Part shown: piece by piece, positions 49,254 through 59,983 of the stretch
How positions within the stretch are numbered: position 1 is the stretch's first letter
How the letters are laid out: each line of letters opens with the position of its first letter
Assembly: GCF_014633365.1 (NCBI RefSeq)
Contig: NC_068338.1
Location: 48,309,716 to 48,373,715, forward strand
Reading direction: 5' to 3'
DNA length: 64,000 bases
Source of the DNA: Diospyros lotus
Taxonomy: Eukaryota; Streptophyta; Magnoliopsida; Ericales; Ebenaceae
Position numbers and translations under genes: made by a program
Notes under the pieces: generated by a model
The model's input: only the letters and a program-made list of their open reading frames with translations
Databases searched by the model: none
What the model was told of the DNA's origin: nothing

Positions 49254-51953
49254 ATGATGATAGGGTGGGAAGACGTTTACAAGGTGGTGGCGGCGATGGT
49301 TCCCCTCTACGTGGCCCTGGTTCTAGGGTACGGCTCCGTGAGGTGGTGGCGGATCTTCACCGCCGAGCAGTGCGATGCCGTCAACCGCCTGGTCTGCTAC
49401 TTCACGCTGCCGCTATTCACCTTCGAGTTCACCGCCCACATCGACCCCTTCCAGATGAACTACCCCTTCATCGCCGGCGACGCCATCGCCAAAGTCATCA
49501 TCGTGGGGGTGATCGCCTTATGGGCCAAGTGCAGCAGCAAGGGCAGCTACTGCTGGTCCATCACGAGCTTCTCTCTCTGCACCATGACCAACTCTTTGGT
49601 CGTCGGGGTCCCCCTCATGAAGGCCATGTATGGCCAATTCGGCGTCGATCTTGTCGTCCAGTCGTCGGTGGTTCAGGCCATCGTCTGGCTGACGATTCTG
49701 CTGTTTGTTCTGGAGTTCCGGCGAAGCTCGACTGGCTTAGTCGGGGAAGACAAGGATTTGGAAGGAGACGGCAACGGTGTGGTCGGAGCCAGACCGTCGT
49801 TCTGGTCGCTGATGAAGGTTGTGGGGCAAAAGCTCGCCATGAATCCCAACTCCTACGCTTGCATTGTGGGAATCACTTGGGCCTTCTTATCAAACAGGTA
49901 CACACACACACACACATATATAAATACAAACACATACCAACCATAACTTTCAATCCCTAAACTTGCTCGGAAAATATACATATACAAGTTCAAGTTTTTC
50001 ATTAGTTATTTCTGCGTAATTATATCTCAAATTTTTACACGCAAATCGTTTAGTAATATTTCGATCATCTTTGTAAGCCTAATATTAATTATTGGTATCG
50101 TTGTAGGTGGCATTTTCAAATGCCCAGTATCATAGAGGGATCCATACTTATCATGTCGAAAGCCGGGATAGGAACTGCTATGTTTAGCATGGGTAAGTAG
50201 ATTCATCTCTTTAAAGTTTAAAATTTAAAAATCTAGCTAAAAAATATATATAAATTAATTACTTGGTAGGGTTAATTTGGTTTGGCAGGATTATTCATGG
50301 CGTCGCAGGAGAAAGTGATTGCCTGTGGAGCAAGTCTGACTGTGATTGGAATGGTATTGAGGTTTATTGCAGGGCCAGTAGCCATGGCCATTGGTGCCAT
50401 CGCTGTGGGCTTGCATGGCGATGTCCTGCGTGTTGCTATCATTCAGGTAAACTTCGCATTAATCACACCCATCTGTACCAAACAAAACGTGGCAATGTCA
50501 ACTTCTATAACAATGAAATGGGTATCGGTAGCTTATGCGATAGAAAGCATATAGTATATATATATATAATAAAAAAAAATTATATATAAAATACCTTATA
50601 CATTGTATAAAATATCGATACTCAAAAATATCATACAATTTTTTTAATTTTTCTTTTGCCATTAATGGGGTTTAATTAAACTTTAAATTTACTTAGCACA
50701 AATTGGAAGAAAAACTATAATATGTGCCAACAAGTTGCTTTTGCTAAGTCATACTCCAATATATATAGCATAATGAGTTAAAAAATTAAAATAATTAAGA
50801 TGTAAAGAGAAGTTAAACAAGGCACTTCTTATGTACTTTATGATCAATCCTCACACATTAACATAATGAGTTGACAAATTACAGTATTTATAATGAAACG
50901 AAAAGTTACACTGGCAAAAGGCATTTGTTAAAGCCTTCATGACCAATTCTCACACAATGCCTTGTCATTGGCACGTTTTGTGGTTGAAAATATATAGCAG
51001 TGCGAATCGAAATTGACAAGTGAAAAGCAAAGTGTTTGTGTTTCATTACAATTGCTATCAGTTGATATGTGAGATATAAACTATTTCTAAGTTGCCATGT
51101 CACTCACATTATTGTCTTTTCTAAAATCTATACAATATTATTAAACTGTTATTAATTAAGTGAACTATGTGGTTTCCTAGTCAGGATCTAAGAAAAGAAA
51201 ACAAGCTACCAAACTAAGACATCCATAGAAATTTTTAATTTTTATGGATTTGTTAGTATGTACTTACCCTCCCTTCTCAATTGGGTTTTCTCAAGGATAG
51301 GGAAACATTTTCACACATGTATATATGTAAAACAATTTTTTTTTTAATTTTTTATTTTCTCCCACAAATCTTGTTCCTAACCTTGCCTTAATTAATATGT
51401 CAAAGCATCGCAAGGGCATAAAATTGGTAATTTAATTTCTCAAATAGATAGGTAAGTTTGAATTTCAAAACGAATATTTCTTCAGTATATTTGTTATCCA
51501 TAAAACTTACCATACTTATTGTTAAGTTTTGATAATGATACTTAAAAACAATTGAAGAAACATTACCTCTAGTCAACTAATTCTCTTTTAATCTTTTTTT
51601 GGTCCAATCTCAACTAATTCTTAAGATATATATAATTGTTTCATTTTCTTTTTTTCAGGCTGCGCTGCCACAATCCATCACTTCCTTCATTTTTGCGAAA
51701 GAATATGGTTTGCATGCTGATGTCCTAAGTACTGCGTACGTTATCTAATCTAGCACTAATTAATATTATCAAATTTTAATTTCTCATTGAAATCACCCTC
51801 AAAAAATTTAGAAAAAAAGAGAAAGGTATCCCATATATATATATACTACTAATTAACTTTGGTCGTATTTAATTTTGCAGGGTAATCTTTGGGTTGATGG
51901 TTTCCCTCCCAGTGTTAGTTGGTTATTATGCACTTTTAGAGTGTTTACATTGA
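49254..51953 (+). CDS. PIN5: Short PIN auxin transporter, PIN5-like, 5 exons, 345 aa
   Basis: Short PINs lie mainly in the endoplasmic reticulum and move auxin between cytosol and ER. Exons are 49254-49897, 50107-50192, 50289-50446, 51659-51735 and 51881-51953, all in phase. The N-terminal half has VPLYVALVLGYGSVRWWRIF, AEQCDAVNRLVCYFTLPLFT and TNSLVVGVPLMKAMYGQFG. The central loop (about residues 160-185) is very short, which separates it from the long plasma-membrane PINs. The C-terminal half has the NPNSYACIVGITWAF block, SILIMSKAGIGTAMFSMG, RFIAGPVAMAIGAIAVGLHG, ALPQSITSFIFAKEYGLHAD and ends YYALLECLH. Exon 1 is strikingly GC-rich, with mostly G or C at third positions, unlike the later exons. 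The start could be either of two adjacent ATGs. The gene looks intact. Confidence 0.93.
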
Positions 51954-52218
51954 TTTTCATCAAGAGATTTTATAAGTGAAAGCGGATCCCGGCCAAGAGC
52001 AATGGTTATAGATTTTGTTATGTATCTCAATTAAAGTTTAAACAAGAGGAGGATGCAATCAAACCAAATTGTTTCTTAGTGTTCTGAATGTATAACATCT
52101 ATTACTTATTCCATATTAAACTTCATTCCATTTCTTAATCCTAAGCAGGCCCATATATTATACGTATGCATGTATGTATGTATATATATGTATATAAAGG
52201 ACTTTTGAATTATTTTTA

Positions 52219-52694
52219 GAAATGCTATTTCGACACTTAATTATAACATTTTTAGTGACACTTATTAATTATTGTGTTGTATATTTATATTTATGTGACA
52301 CAAAATACAAAACATATATCATTATATAAATATAATTATATAATGAAACCAATGAAGAACATTTTCTTAAATAGGAGAGTATTAATTGAAATCTTCTTTT
52401 AAACTCAATCAAGGCCTAATGTTGACACCGACCATGAGACGAAGATTAATTGGGGCTAAGCAGTCCTCATCAGGCTATTGGACATTTGAAAGTGCCATCT
52501 ACACATTATCATAACAAAACCATTAATTAATATTAGGCTTACAAAGATGATCGATAAATTACTAAACTATTTGTGTATATGTATTATTGTGTTGTATATT
52601 TATATTTATGTGACATAAAATATAAAACATTATTACATAAATATCATTACAAATATATCTTATAATTGAATTGAATTGTCGAAATAACATTTTA
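52219..52694. mobile_element. MITE-like element with TCGAAATA-type ends
   Basis: The left end AAATGCTATTTCGACACTT and the reverse complement of the right end AAATGTTATTTCGACAATT form terminal inverted repeats of about 19 bases with two mismatches. Inside, TATTATTGTGTTGTATATTT with TATTTATGTGACA occurs twice, near 52270 and 52580. The right end overlaps the inverted arm that starts at 52650. Confidence 0.55.
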
Positions 52695-53061
52695 AAAATA
52701 TTTGAACTTCTCGAAAAGGGCTTTTAATTAACAAGTTGAAAACAATCCCCATCTCAAATTGCTGATCCAAACTCATTAACATCATTTTGATTCCCCATCT
52801 CAAATTGCCATTAATGCCAACACATAGCAGCATCGGTTCTTGCAACTTGTGATTAGTACAAATGATGAAAAGGTTGGAAGCAGCATAATTATTATTTTGA
52901 TTCCTAAGTTCGATGGGTTTTCCCATGAATATATATATTGCCATTTAATTAGATATTGTTGACTATATATAAATGATAATGAGTGAATAGATTTAATTAA
53001 GAAAAATTAAAGAAAGATGATAATGAATTGATAAACCTATGCTATTAAATAAATAAATAAG
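52650..53061. repeat. Left arm of a 410-bp inverted repeat
   Basis: The whole block is matched in reverse complement by 57512-57919 with moderate divergence. An open frame on the minus strand (LFIICTNHKLQEPMLLCVGI) is also open in the other arm, but it resembles no known protein and contains internal repeats of CAATTTGAGATGGGG. It is therefore treated as repeat DNA. Confidence 0.85.
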
Positions 53062-53956
53062 GTGTCCTTCTATTATGAAATCCTATTAGTAAAAGGAGCT
53101 TAAAAAATATTTTGCATATATTTTTTTCAAATAAAACAAATAAATTCTACTAATAATATTTGAACTCGTACCCTTCAATTTATAACATACTTAAATTTAT
53201 TGCCATATTAAATCAAATCTTAATTTAATTTTTTATAAAAATATAAAAACTAAATTATAGTTGCCAGTTATTATCCAATAAAATTTTTATTAAAAATATT
53301 TTATTCTTAAATAAATTTTTATTTAAAATTTTATTTTCAAACAAAACTAGCAATCAAACTTAGTAGTGGAGTAAGAGAGCTGGGAGCTGCTGCTGAGAGC
53401 CAACACGTTGTGGCATAACATTAAACCTGTCCAAGAAAAATATACATTAATTTATCAATCTTAAGTAACGAATGCAATGCGTTCATTAAGTAGGTATAAA
53501 TATATTTTGTTTTTTAAATAATATGTATTTATTACAAATCTAATTAAAACTATAATTCCTCTAATTAATTCTAAATTTTACCCCCAGTGTTCCCTTCTCT
53601 CCCTCTCTGCCCCGCTACTGAATGCACTTCATTAGTTATACCAAATACAGCAATGGCGAGGTGATGGTCGGCCAGGCGAGAGGCAAGAGGAAGCGGCGGC
53701 CATCAGCCAGGCGAGGCAGCGGTGGGCGTCAGCAGGCGGTGCTGAAGGAGGAGGAGAAGAGAGAGAGAGAGAGGAGAGGAAGAGGGGGAGAAATGATAGA
53801 AAATGGTAAAATGGTCATTCAGATAAAAGAGAGGGGGACAAAATAATCTTTTTACCTTGCCTGTAAACTCACCTGTAAATAAGCTTCTGTACAAATAGCA
53901 TGATCCCATATTGAATGCGCATGAGTGAGCCCTATACACTTAAAACATATATATGT

Positions 53957-54313
53957 GATGTCTGCAAGGTGGCGGCGGCGGCGGCCATAGTTCCTCTCTA
54001 CGTCCGTCATGTGGTGGCCACTCTTCACCGCCGACCAGTGCGACGCCATCAACCTCCTCATTTGCTACTTCACTCTCCCTCTCTTCACCTTAATTCGAGT
54101 TCGTAGCCAACGCCGACCCCTTCTCCATGAACTATCTCTTCATTGCCGCCGAAAGCCATCTCCAAAGCAATCATCGCCGTCTGGGCCAAGTGCCGCCGCA
54201 ACGGTGGCACCTGAAGCTGCTTCTGCATCTTGACTGATTCTCTGCTCGTCCGGGTTCCCCTTCTCAGGCCATGTGTGGCCAGTTGGGAGAACCTGGCGGT
54301 GGTTCCGGCCATC
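53957..54313 (+). pseudogene. PIN5 exon-1 pseudogene fragment
   Basis: Pieces in shifting frames match PIN5 exon 1: VAAAAAIVPLYV, then WWPLFTADQCDAINLLICYF and TLPLFT, then VANADPFSMNYLFIAA, then AIIAVWAKCRRNGGT, then LTDSLLVRVPLL and CGQLGENLAVVPAI. About eight codons after VPLYV are missing. Frameshifts and stops interrupt the rest. Base composition is GC-rich like PIN5 exon 1, 4.7 kb upstream. No later PIN exons follow, so this is a partial duplicate. Confidence 0.8.
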
Positions 54314-54367
54314 TGAATTCACCACTAATATATTCTTGTAATTTAATTATATATATGTTCTTCCCAG

Positions 54368-55682
54368 ATTAACTTTCTCAAGGGTCATAAAAAAGAAAAG
54401 CACCGAGAAGTTCTCGTGTGTTCCATACATCATTGCACTGCTCAACTGTTCCCTTTACACTTGGTATGGTTGGCCTGTTGTCAGCCACAAACGGGAAAAT
54501 TTCCCTCCGGTCACCACTAATGGCTTAGGCGTTGTCCTTGAGCTCTCCTTCATTCTCATCTATTTCTGGTTTGCTCCCGCAAAAGGAAAGGCAAACTATA
54601 AATTACTCTCTCTTATCATTTATTAATTATATATGCTTCTGTATAAATTTGATCAGCAAGTGATTTTTTAGTTCTACTTCTGCGTTTCACGCAAGAATTC
54701 ATAAACATGCATGCATGTCAATGGTACAATTACGCATGTGTATTAGTTCTTCATTACTGATCCTTTATATATCTTAATATATATATATATATAGGTTCGT
54801 ATTAATGGTGCAGAAGCAGGTCCCTATAATAACAATACCAGTGATCCTAATTTTTTGCGCCACTGCCTTGGTGTCGGCTTTTGTGTTTCACGATCACCAG
54901 CATCGCAAGATAGTTATCAGGATTCAGGAGTATTGGAATCATAGCCTCTGCAGCAATGTACGGTCCTCCTCTGGTGGTTGTGGTGAGTTGCTCTTCCCCA
55001 CAATAGACAAATTGTGGGTTTGTTCTTAATTATTTCGAATCAAAACATTCACTATTTTGACTTTCGCAATACTAAAAAATATTACATTTCTCTGTTGTGT
55101 GTCTTTTAACCACTTCTGCTCTGCTTTCAAGCCATTTTAACTTTTGTGCACTATCAAAAAAGTCTGAAAATAGCAACATGTTATTGCTATATTGTTGGCA
55201 TTAATTAGTATAATATTCATACTGCAGAAACAAGTAATACATACAAAAAGCGTCGAATTTATGCCATTCTATCTGTCATTTTTCTCATTCCTTGCGAGTT
55301 CGCTATGGATGGCCCATATGCACTGCTGATACAACGATCTTCTTCTCATGGTTTGTGTGAATATTACACCTTGATTGAGATAAAAGGAAAATTTCAGTTA
55401 ATACTCTCCTAATTAAGAAAATGTTGTTCATTGGTTCGATTTATTTTTCTTTCTTTTTTTTTTTTGGGGGGGGGGGCGGTTGCATTGCAGTTTCCTAATT
55501 TGATTGGCACCCCATTAGGCATCCTCCAAATTCTGGTTTATTGCAAGTGCAGGAGAAGAGAAATTATGGAAGAACACAGAAATGGGACATACATAGAGCA
55601 GAATGATGAGAAAGCCAAGCAGCAATTGCAGCTCATGGCTAGTACTGCTGATAATGCAGCTGCTACTAGTGGCAAGGGTTGA
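54368..55682 (+). pseudogene. SWEET3-like sugar transporter pseudogene lacking exon 1
   Basis: SWEETs are seven-helix sugar uniporters. Exon 2 (54368-54590) gives KKKSTEKFSCVPYIIALLNC, YTWYGWPVVS and VVLELSFILIYFWFAPAKGK. It is followed by GCAAAC instead of a GT donor. Exon 3 (about 54795-54982) gives IPVILIFCATALVSAFVFHD, then needs a frame change to read IGIIASAAMYGPPLVVV. Exon 4 (55228-55350) gives KQVIHTKSVEFMPFYLSFFS and SSLWMA, then has a stop and frame change. Exon 5 (55491-55682) gives FPNLIGTPLGILQILVYCKC and a hydrophilic tail to TGA. The normal first exon is absent; a PIN5 fragment stands in its place. It resembles clade I SWEETs, closest to SWEET3 from memory. Confidence 0.82.
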
Positions 55683-57511
55683 TTAACAACTACTTTATAA
55701 TGTTAATAATATCAATGTTGTTTGCATGCAGGTCCTTTTGAGTTAATTTTCGTCTATGTTTTCGTAACCTAAACTTTGTGTTGAAAATCTTAGGATTAAA
55801 TAAACAAATGGCAATTAATGCGCTCAAGGGTGCAACTACCATGTTTTGTAAATGCGAAATATATATAAGTGTTCATATATATGTGAAATAGTGAGTGGGT
55901 TTTTAAGAGATTTGATTCTTATTGATATCAGTTGGTAAGAATGATAAGGTGGATGATAAAATAATTATAATTAATTATGATTTCTCCTAATACCAAGTCC
56001 TATAACTAAATATCATGTCAACGTCGCATCCTAAATTAAAGCAGCAGCACAAAACCGATTAAACATGTAACAGTTGAGTTGAGTGTATTAAATAAGAAAT
56101 TTGATTCTAATGCGAATCAACTGACGTAGCTATCTATAATATTCTATATATAACCACTTTAATAATACATATCATAACAAATTGGGTCGCACGAGATAAT
56201 AATGCTTCAATCAAATTAAGATGGACAAGACACATGTGAAGAGATGGGACATCATCGCTGGGGTCAAGCCTTCGTGGGCAAAATTATGCACAAATTAATT
56301 CTTGTGTGCTTAATTATTAGTTATTATGCATAATTCCTGAGTTATTATATGTACCTAAAGAATATTATCAGTGTGTAATTAATGAGTAATAATAGATTTG
56401 CCTCAATATATATTAAAAAGAAAAGATTTATGATGACAGCAATTGTTAATTAATTAAGTGCATAAACATAAATTTTGTAGATAATATAATCAAGAAAAGA
56501 AAAAATATATTTCGTTTAAAATGCTATTTAATTCAGTGATATTTTCTTTAAATTTTTTATATATAGTTAAACATATTGAATTAAATTAATATTTTTTAGA
56601 ATATATTATATAGTTGATATCAAAATTAATATGAGTTAAAAATAGCAAAGAAAATATTTAATTGAATTCATCGTTAAAGGAAAAAAAGGACACAGTAAAC
56701 TGTTGTCCCTTATATTAAAAAAAATATCAAATGGAGTGATATCAACATTATTTAAAATATGTGTGATACGTAATAATAAAATTATTCAACTTAAGTTCCA
56801 TCTAATTTAAATAAGTGGATGTTAATTCTATAAAATAGGTATTAAATTAATAATTTATTTTCACGGTGCACGGACATCTAATTATTATCCTAATGATCAT
56901 CAATAATTGTTGAACAAAGTAATTTATATATCAATATTTTCTTTAAACTTTTGTTAGCATGTATGTGACCATAGAATTATTTTGCATGCTATGTAAAGAG
57001 GCCCTTTAAAATGCACATTCCTTTCTTCTCTCCAATGCTAATCAAGGCAATGGCATAATTATAAGCTTTTTGCTTGTTATCATTTTATATTGTAATTTTT
57101 AGTAGGGATAGACCATCATTTTTTTTCTTGTTGTTAAATAAAATATTTGTTCTTAATAAAACGTATCTTAAATTCTCAATTTTGCAAACAATTTTGGATA
57201 TTCTTCTCCATCACAAGTCAAATGCATTAGCTAACGTGCTAAAACATCCAATTCACTATCCTTATAATGTCCAGTTGGTTAGCTAATTTCTATAGGTGTT
57301 TGATGCAGTAAAAAATAAAATATTTTTGTAAATTGAACTAAACTTGTGGTAGACAAATGACAAACACACTCCAAAATAATTTTTTTATATGTTTCGAAAT
57401 CCTTAGTTCCAACTTTGATTATTATTGATAGTAGAATTTTTTCTGTTAAAACAGAGAAATGTGAATCTATTTTGTTTCTAGTCGTTTTGCTAAGTTAATT
57501 TTTTTTATTCA
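55683..57511. other. AT-rich spacer before the right inverted arm
   Basis: No gene, clear repeat boundary or regulatory site could be recognised. The sequence is AT-rich with many short ATAT tracts. Confidence 0.55.
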
Positions 57512-57919
57512 CTTATTTATTTATTTAATAGCATAGATTTATCAATTCATTATCATCTTTCTTTAATTTTTCTTAATTCAATCAATTCAGTCATTATCAA
57601 CTGTATGTAGTCAAACACTAATTAAGGAAGTGAATGGCAATATATGTATTCATGGGCTAACCCATCAAACTTAGGAATCAAATGAATAATTATGCTGCTT
57701 CCAACCTTTTCATTTGCACTAATCACAAGTTGCAAGAACCGATGCTGCTATGTGTTGGCATTAATGGCAATTTGAGATGGGGAATCAAAATGATGTTAAT
57801 GAGTTGGGATCAGCAATTTGAGATGGGGATTCTTTTCAACTTGTTAAATGCCCTTTTTTTAGTTTGAGAAGTTAAAATATTTTAAAAATATTATTTGGAC
57901 GTTTAGTTATAAGATATAT
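57512..57919. repeat. Right arm of the 410-bp inverted repeat
   Basis: Reverse complement of 52650-53061. The inner ends match exactly at the CTTATTTATTTATTTAATAG side. The outer end is cut off by the copia LTR that begins at 57920, so the arm may originally have been longer. Confidence 0.85.
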
Positions 57920-58622
57920 TGTTGGGTCGAGACAACCCTCAACCGCTACTCAAATCAGTAATCAGAATAGAGCATAAGCATTCACGGTGCATACAAAATA
58001 TTAAAGCATGCAAATGAACAAGGAACAAAAATAAATCATACACAAAACACAAGCGATTTTATCGTGGTTCACCCGTTAATGAGAGCTACATCCACGTTGA
58101 GTTCTGACAAAGAAAACTCACTACACCATAGGGACAAGATCGATTACAGCCTCAATATACACAAACTCACTCTCAAATCTCATTGTATAAAATCAATTCT
58201 CAACTCAAATCGACCCCATAACCATAGAACTACAGGTTAGAGGCACAAACCCTAAAGAGAAATTAAACATTCGTATAAACTATATAAAGAGAAAGAAAAC
58301 ACAGAGAATGAACTGAACAAACCCTAACCGAGGTTGAAAATTAGAGGTTGTGCACTGCACATCTTGAGATGACTGTTGATGATATAAAGGGGAAAGCAAC
58401 GGTGCAGATCAAGACGTATAAAGGCACCATTGACGATTGGGGAAGCAGCAAGCAAAATGACAAGGTAAAGCACGCCAAGTGAAACGGCAGAAGCGGTTGC
58501 TGTTTTGGCCATCCGCTCAAGGGGCCCAAAACGCTGCCGTTTTGGGCAACCGTGAGGGTTGCCAAAAGACCCTCCTGCCCCTCCTTAAATGATGTCGTTT
58601 GAAGTTTCACTTAAATACAACA
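57920..58622 (-). repeat. 3' LTR of the second copia element
   Basis: This LTR is 703 bp, beginning TGTTGGGTCGAGAC and ending AAATACAACA. A minus-strand TATA-like CTTTATATAG lies near 58280. It is the 3' LTR because the polypurine tract abuts its inner side. Confidence 0.85.
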
Positions 58623-58640
58623 ATCTCCACCTTTAAAGCT
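58623..58640 (-). other. Polypurine tract of the second copia element
   Basis: On the minus strand this reads GCTTTAAAGGTGGAGAT, directly next to the LTR. Confidence 0.7.
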
Positions 58641-58799
58641 TCAATCATTAAGGGACAATTCTCCAACAGTGCAGCATGCTACAACCTTTGCCTTCATTAC
58701 TCATGTTGGTTGATCCTTCAACCAACCATGACATGCAACAAGCCCAAACAGTGTTTGAACTTGGCTGCAGTTACAATTTTTGTTCCTATATCTGCTGGG

Positions 58800-59949
58800 T
58801 TGTTTTATGTAAGGACCTTTTGCATAATTACATTTCCTTTGGCTACTTGGTCGCTTACATAGTGGCATTTAACATCCACATGTTTTGTTCTTTCATGGTA
58901 TACAGGGTTCTTACACAAATGAATAGCATTTTGGCTATCAGAAAAAACCACAACGTTACCTTGTAGCATCTGTATTTCTTTCAAGAGTCCTTGAAGCCAG
59001 ATGGCTTTCTTAAATGCATCCGTCACAGACACATACTCAACCTCAGTGGAAGACAGTGCAACCAGAGGCTACAACTAAGACTTTCAGCTGATACAATTAC
59101 CACTTAGGAAAAAGTAGTAAGCTGTAGTGGATTTTCTTAAATCTCGGTCTGCTGCAAAGTTAGAATCTACAAACCCTACCAAATCAAGTGCATCAGATTT
59201 TTTCATGTAATTTAAACCAATATTCAAAGAGCCATTAATATATCTTAGTAAAAATTTTAAGGCTTCCCAACGAGGTTTCCTAGGGTTAGATATAAATCTG
59301 CTAAGCAAAGAAATTGAAAAAGCAAGGTCTGGCCTGGTACTAATCATAGAATACATGATAGTTCCAATTACATTAGCATAAGGTATAGTTTCCATTTTCA
59401 GTTTTTCAGAATCTGATGATGGGCATTGGGCTTTAGATAAAATAAAATGACCTCCTAAAGGTGTATTCACTGGTTTGCAATTTGACATACCAAATTTCTA
59501 TACAGCCTTTAGTAAATAATTATGCTGGTGAATTTTTAGACAATTTTTACTTATATTTCTCTCAATTACCATCCCTAAAACCTTCCTAGCTGAGCTCAAG
59601 TCTTTTATATCAAAGTTTGTGTTCAACATTGATTTTAATTTATTTATCTTTGACTTAGATTTTGTAATATCCTGAAATTTGAAAATGATTAATAATTAAT
59701 AATTATTGTGTTTATGGAGATTAACAAATATTTGTGGGTTTAAATGAAATATTGATTTAATTTTTATTCGGTGATTATTGAGTATTTATTATTTCAAGAA
59801 AATAATTATTTGTTTTGGAATTTAAAGGAAATATTAAATTATTTGGAGAGTTAAGGAAAAAATAATAGTTTATGTTGTTTTGAGGAAATAAGAAATTAAA
59901 GGATATTATGAGAATTAAAAATGTGTTGTGTGGGAGATGTTTAAAAATA

Positions 59950-59983
<34 letters not shown>

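Larger units (their letters stand above)
51954..53956. other. Sequence between PIN5 and the PIN5 fragment
   Basis: It holds the PIN5 3' UTR, a MITE-like element (52219-52694) and the left inverted arm (52650-53061). A GC-rich patch at about 53640-53770 contains purine-rich AGAG runs and is open in more than one frame. I recognise no product there. Confidence 0.5.

Noticed and set aside
49265..49960. A 231-aa open frame overlapping PIN5 exon 1 in another frame
   Set aside because: It is Arg/His-rich, matches nothing and is open only because the exon is GC-rich. PIN5 similarity decides the frame.
52660..52944. A 94-aa minus frame shared by both inverted arms as a possible new small gene
   Set aside because: The frame is open in both arms, but it contains internal DNA repeats, no recognisable domain and differing ends. 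Repeat DNA explains it better.
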